Of a stretch of DNA of 24,376 nucleotides, positions 19,873 through 24,376 are shown piece after piece. A program made the translations under genes and the position numbers. The notes under the pieces were generated by a model that did not search any database, was not told the DNA's origin, and saw only the letters and a list, made by a program, of their open reading frames with translations. This DNA is from Apostichopus californicus (taxonomy: Eukaryota; Echinodermata; Holothuroidea; Aspidochirotida; Stichopodidae): positions 5,282 through 29,657 of the forward strand of contig JAIPMN010000999.1 in NCBI GenBank assembly GCA_020650975.1, given 5' to 3'. The stretch's first letter is position 1. Each line of letters starts with the position of its first letter.

Positions 19873-22823
19873 GTAAGATTGATATAACTCTAAACCAAGA
19901 TCATCTGGCATATGAACCCTCGTCTGTAAGGTGTTCCAAAGTGAGGGGATAGTATTCCCCCACCCCCCTCCCTCATCCATTTCTTTCTCACCTTCAGTAA
20001 GTGTATGCTTAAGGTTATCAGTTGAAATTAGGCCTCATCTGTCAAAAAGCAGATGAAGTTAGTTAAATCTTCAAGAATTTAATTGGGATTTATAAGAAGC
20101 ATTTCATGCTGTGTTTTCTTTTGTTTGATTTTGTCTTGTTAAAATTGATTAAAATATGGTTAATTTACCAATAAATCAAACAGTATATTAAACACCTATG
20201 ATTCAATTTCCAGAATTTCATAGTTTCATTTCAGTCGTAGAATTGATAACTGTATAGTGTTGCTTTGTTTTTCATTAGTGGCACTGATGTACAACACCAT
20301 CTCCAGAACTCTCTATGACGAGGTTAAAGAGGAAGGTCTACATTCAGGTCCACCAGGCTTCAAGTTCATCATCTTCCCTGCTGTCTTTCGAACTATATCT
20401 TATGATAGTTTGTATTGTCTGAATAAGGATGGTGTGGTGGTGACATTAAACATTGCATTCCAGTACAAAGTGAGTTTTACAGTGGTATCTGATGATAAGT
20501 TAAGGAAGGTTTGCTTTCAGGCCAGCTCATTTCAAAATTTAATTATTGCCCCCAGTGTCTTTAAAGAGCTGCGGTGAATTTAAAAGTTTTGTGTTTGTAG
20601 TTCCTGTAGTCTCAATCTTCCTGGTAGAGAATTTGATCATTTTGTTCATTTGTTTATATTTTGGAAAAAGTTTCACACCCAGTTGATAATTTTGCAGGAT
20701 TAGGAAAAGGGTAAGAATTGATGTAATAAGCTAAGCACAGCTGAGGTCAACTGAGGTCCTTATGCAAATCTTTTTAATTTGTTTGATATACCTATGATGT
20801 TGAACCATGTAAGGCACCGGGTAGTTTAAGGAAGTTGAAGGACTAGCCTACACTAAGCTTCTCAAATATATTAATATCCAGCTCATACTGATGGATTCCT
20901 CTAGGAAGCTGTTTATGCTGCAGCCTTTATCACTGTGTTTGTGTGATGTGAAATGAGTTGTGATGTTTGCCTTGCAAGCCGCTATTTATTATAACTATAT
21001 AATCAGGGCACATCTGACAAAGTACTAGTGATGAGGTAATCCTGCATATGATTTGGCTTAAACGATATATTTCATAGCGTTGGACTGGACCATTGTAGTA
21101 TGTACTCCAGAGAAAGGCTTTAGCAGGCAATTCATCCTGCTGTAAACGGCCTAAACATCTAGGCAATACTTCAAATAATGACAGATAAAAACCAAGATAT
21201 GTAGGAAGATACATATTGGCCAGTTTACATGTTTTCATGCTTTTAGTGCCTGCTGTGGTACCTTGTTCATTAAAATAAAAACTAAAAGTGATGATGTCTT
21301 TGTGAGTAAGAAAGACCTGATGGAGACTTCAAAATGTTCTAATATAAAATAAAGTAGGATTCCTTTGCTGTGAAGCTTATAAAGATGTCTTCTTTTTGCA
21401 TGTAAGCACTTGTATTTAAAAATAAATCTATTTGCCAAAGGGGAGGGACATTAGTGCAAGTAACTTGATGATGACTTGAAGAAGTTGAAGTTATCATTGG
21501 TCAGAACTAAGCCAGTTGGCTGACTATTTTTGGCTTGAGAGAACCCAGTGGTAAATGGATTGTGGTAATTTGTAGAGCTGTATAATTGGTAATGAATATA
21601 CTATTAGTAATCCTGTTTGGTTCAGTACAGTGTAACTATTAAGCAGCCACACTGTCCTTACACTGTGTATATCTTATGGTATCATCTGTAGCATGAGCTT
21701 GTTTGTGGATGATTTGGCTTGCAGACTTTTTAATTGGATGTTAGACTGAAACATAAAAACAAAGAAAATAATTTCTGGTTAAAGCTGAAAGTTTGTCTTT
21801 GTACAATACCGTCACATTGTAGCTAGTCCGTTTGATTATTGCTGTCTTTCCTTTTTCTTCAAGGTTAACCAAGAGACACTTAATGACACAGTGCTTCAGT
21901 TTAAAGACCATGATACTTTCAAAAGAGCAATTGAAAATTCAGGTAAACGAATTGAGAACAGAAATATTTTTTAATAAACTAATACATCATCATCCAGTCT
22001 TTTTTGACACAATTTTGTTCAAATATTTAATAAATATTCCCAGAAATATTTCCTGTTAGTTTTAATCACGTACAGGACAAAGCATTGATTTGATTTATTT
22101 TTTAATGTATTACCTTGTTGTTGGTTACTTGGATGGAAAGAAAGAATTTAAATCCGTTGCAGACCTCATAATATTATATCACAAGGGTGCACAGTCTTCA
22201 ATTTGTGCACAGTACCCCATGGTTAGTTCATTCACTCTTCCGTGGAATGAGAGGCCACTGGCATTTTTTAATCTTTCATTCATACTCCATCTTAGAACGT
22301 ACAAAAACCAGGTAGTTTTTGGTAAAGGTCACCATCATGGGTCATTTGAGGTCAAATTCCATCGAATTCTGTAAACCTTTTCAAACATGCAATTCACTTT
22401 TGATGTACGGGTGTATCATACAGCAAGATGATGTTTGTGGTTGTGTTCTGTTTATCTTACTTTGAAAACAATGTATCTAGAAGTTGTTTGCTTGAGCACT
22501 ACTAAAGTGTTTATGACTAGTTACAGGCATATTAGGGATCCAAGGGAGAGGCTGTTTTGATTCAGTTATTATGTGAGCCATTCATCCCTTGGCCCCAGCT
22601 TAGTTTCACTATTGGGTGTACTGTGCCTATCTATGTGCTATGTACATCAAGCAGCCCTTGATGTCTACCTTTCACCCTCACAGCTGAGTCGGCCATCCAT
22701 GAAGCTTGCAGTCAGTACAACACAACAGAGTTTCAGTCAATTCGGGAAGAATTTCAGATCACTGTCCGACAGTATGTACGGGAACGTCTGGATGGAATCA
22801 ACTGCACTGTATCGGACCTACAG
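19767..22823 (+). CDS. Membrane-anchored SPFH/Band-7 domain protein, first four coding exons (partial)
   Basis: Joined exons 19767-19872, 20279-20469, 21864-21942 and 22684-22823 give 516 nt, 172 residues, phases consistent and all GT..AG. Residues 1-7 are short and basic (MEKKHVYG), 8-28 form one hydrophobic segment rich in V and I, and from about 34 the SPFH (stomatin/prohibitin/flotillin/HflK-C) fold begins. Its hallmarks are present: a GPPGFKFIIFP turn, LNKDGVVVTLNIAFQYKV, then a helix AESAIHEACSQYNTTEFQSI and REEFQITVRQYVRERLDG. Proteins of this superfamily build ring or cage scaffolds on membranes. With the basic N terminus inside, the SPFH domain would face the lumen or outside, as in prohibitins and erlins. 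N138 (NTT) and N165 (NCT) are then possible glycosylation sites. I do not recognise it as stomatin, prohibitin, flotillin or erlin, so no symbol is given. The coiled-coil C-terminal half lies beyond the window. Confidence 0.88.
20279..20469 (+). CDS. SPFH gene coding exon 2
   Basis: Encodes residues 36-99: MALMYNTISRTLYDEVKEEG and the DGVVVTLNIAFQYK strand pair. The acceptor is TTTTTCATTAG and the donor AAA|GTGAGT. Failure to splice this donor would add about 36 codons before a stop at 20575. Confidence 0.88.
20470..21863 (+). other. SPFH gene intron (1394 bp), nothing notable
   Basis: The intron is AT-rich. The minus-strand frames at 20930-21438 have no family signal or splice context. No array or RNA gene was seen. 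Confidence 0.65.
21864..21942 (+). CDS. SPFH gene coding exon 3
   Basis: Encodes residues 100-125 and one base of A126: VNQETLNDTVLQFKDHDTFK and RAIENS. The acceptor is CTTTTTCTTCAAG and the donor CAG|GTAAAC, the same donor hexamer as exon 4. Confidence 0.86.
21943..22683 (+). other. SPFH gene intron (741 bp)
   Basis: No gene signal. GGTCATTTGAGGTCAAATTC (22338-22357) resembles the AGGTCA block of the old tandem repeat upstream of VCP, so it may be a stray copy. The open frame 22090-22374 is not supported. Confidence 0.6.
22684..22823 (+). CDS. SPFH gene coding exon 4, whose 3' end seeds the array
   Basis: Encodes residues 126-172, ending GINCTVSDLQ in phase 0. The acceptor is CTTTCACCCTCACAG and the donor CAG|GTAAAC. 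The last 23 bases (22801-22823) are the exon part of the repeated unit that follows. Confidence 0.9.
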
Positions 22824-24376
22824 GTAAACTAAGCTACACTTGTCTGCTTTTACACTGCACTGTATAGGACCTACAGGTAAACTAAGCTACACTTGTCTGC
22901 TTTACACTGCACTGTATCAGACCTACAGGTAAACTAAGCTACACTTGTCTGCTTTTACACTGCACTGTATCGGACCTACAGGTAAACTAAGCTACACTTG
23001 TCTGCTTTTACACTGCACTGTATCGGACCTACAGGTAAACTAAGCTACACTTGTCTGCTTTAACACTGCACTGTATCGGACCTACAGGTAAACTAAGCTA
23101 CACTTGTCTGCTTTAACACTGTATCGGACCTACAGGTAAACTAAGCTACACTTGTCTGCTTTTACACTGCACTGTATCGGACCTACAGGTAAACTAAGCT
23201 ACACTTGTCTGCTTTTACACTGCACTGTATCGGACCTACAGGTAAAGTAAGCTACACTTGTCTGCTTTACACTGCACTGTATCAGACCTACAGGTAAACT
23301 AAGCTACACTTGTCTGCTTTAACACTGCACTGTATCGGACCTACAGGTAAACTAAGCTACACTTGTCTGCTTTACACTGCACTGTATCAGACCTACAGGT
23401 AAAGTAAGCTACACTTGTCTGCTTTACACTGCACTGTATCAGACCTACAGGTAAACTAAGCTACACTTGTCTGCTTTAACACTGCACTGTATCGGACCTA
23501 CAGGTAAACTAAGCTACACTTGTCTGCTTTACACTGCACTGTATCAGACCTACAGGTAAAGTAAGCTACACTTGTCTGCTTTTACACTGCACTGTATCAG
23601 ACCTACAGGTAAACTAAGATACACTTGTCTGCTTTTACACTGCACTGTATCAGACCTACAGGTAAACTAAGCTACACTTGTCTGCTTTTACACTGCACTG
23701 TATCGGACCTACAGGTAAACTATGCTACACTTGTCTGCTTTTACACTGCACTGTATCAGACCTACAGGTAAAGTAAGCTGCACTTGTCTGCTTTTACACT
23801 GCACTGTATCAGACCTACAGGTAAAGTAAGCTACACTTGTCTGCTTTAACACTGCACTGTATCGGACCTACAGGTAAACTAAGCTACACTTGTCTGCTTT
23901 TACACTGCACTGTATCAGACCTACAGGTAAAGTAAGCTACACTTGTCTGCTTTACACTGCACTGTATCGGACCTACAGGTAAACTAAGCTACACTTGTCT
24001 GCTTTTACACTGCACTGTATCAGACCTACAGTTAAAGTAAGCTACACTTGTCTGCTTTTACACTGCACTGTATCGGACCTACAGGTAAAGTAAGCTACAC
24101 TTGTCTGCTTTACACTGCACTGTATCAGACCTACAGGTAAACTAAGCTACACTTGTCTGCTTTAACACTGCACTGTATCGGACCTACAGGTAAACTAAGC
24201 TACACTTGTCTGCTTTTACACTGCACTGTATCAGACCTACAGGTAAAGTAAGCTACACTTGTCTGCTTTTACACTGCACTGTATCAGACCTACAGGTAAA
24301 CTAAGCTACACTTGTCTGCTTTACACTGCACTGTATCAGACCTACAGGTAAACTAAGCTACACTTGTCTGCTTTAA
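22801..24376 (+). repeat. ~53-bp minisatellite of the exon 4/intron boundary, 30 copies, open at right edge
   Basis: The unit is ACTGCACTGTATCGGACCTA-CAG (exon end) joined to GTAAACTAAGCTACACTTG-TCTGCTTTTAC (intron start), 52-53 bp, once 48. The CAG|GT boundary recurs with G of GT at 22824 (the true donor), 22877, 22929, 22982, 23035, 23088, 23136, 23189, 23242, 23294, 23347, 23399, 23451, 23504, 23556, 23609, 23662, 23715, 23768, 23821, 23874, 23927, 23979, 24032, 24085, 24137, 24190, 24243, 24296 and 24348. Only the 24032 copy is broken (CAG|TT). Variants are TATCGG/TATCAG before the boundary and GTAAACT/GTAAAGT after it. Confidence 0.98.

Noticed and set aside
22090..22374. 94-residue open frame in an SPFH intron
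   Set aside because: It lies between two exons that join in phase, and there is no acceptor/donor pair that would keep the SPFH reading frame.
22824..24376. Array looks superficially like a CRISPR array (regular ~53-bp period)
   Set aside because: There are no unique spacers: the whole unit repeats, the setting is a spliced animal gene, and the unit is explained by an exon/intron boundary.
22801..24376. Array as a coding tandem repeat extending the SPFH protein
   Set aside because: Reading on from Q172 gives Val-Asn and then TAA at once, and the CAG|GTAAAC boundary with a phase-0 end fits splicing.

Overview
The window is animal nuclear DNA, AT-rich, with many short exons bounded by GT..AG introns, tRNA-derived and DNA-transposon debris and several minisatellites. 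The p97 protein it encodes is metazoan. Overall texture (introns full of TAGGCY words, AGGTCA-type dispersed tandem repeats, CAGTGGCGGA-ended hAT MITEs) fits a marine invertebrate deuterostome such as an echinoderm, but the species is an inference and I could not run a search.

Layout. 1-1040 is a 61-bp satellite that runs off the left edge and ends against a tRNA-like (SINE head) sequence. 1120-4060 is gene-poor, with an old ~150-bp tandem repeat at about 2650-3330 and small inverted repeats. 4325-16232 is a complete 17-exon gene for the AAA+ segregase VCP/p97 (804 residues, all splice phases consistent), followed by a long 3' UTR with candidate poly(A) signals at 17806 and 18164. 17917-17954 is a strong G-quadruplex candidate. 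18200-19760 is the spacer and probable promoter/5' UTR of a second + strand gene. 19767-22823 holds the first four coding exons of a membrane-anchored SPFH/Band-7 protein, open on the right.

The VCP introns carry a 250-bp MITE with palindromic ends (intron 2), a ~35-bp minisatellite (intron 4), a 393-bp hAT MITE with an all-G target duplication (intron 6), a perfect hairpin (intron 7), a 25-bp minisatellite (intron 9), a 103-bp triplication (intron 11) and a dispersed repeat present in both introns 11 and 16.

The most unusual object is at the right end. From 22801 to the window edge a ~53-bp unit is repeated about 30 times. The unit is made of the last 23 bases of SPFH exon 4, its 5' splice site and the first ~30 bases of the intron. 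The array therefore copies a real exon/intron boundary: 29 of 30 copies keep CAG|GT, each could also be read as a 3' splice site, and passing the first donor puts an in-frame TAA three codons into the intron.

The two genes are in the same orientation with no visible functional link. VCP is a cytosolic/nuclear ubiquitin-dependent unfoldase. The second protein looks like a single-pass membrane scaffold of the prohibitin/erlin/stomatin superfamily.
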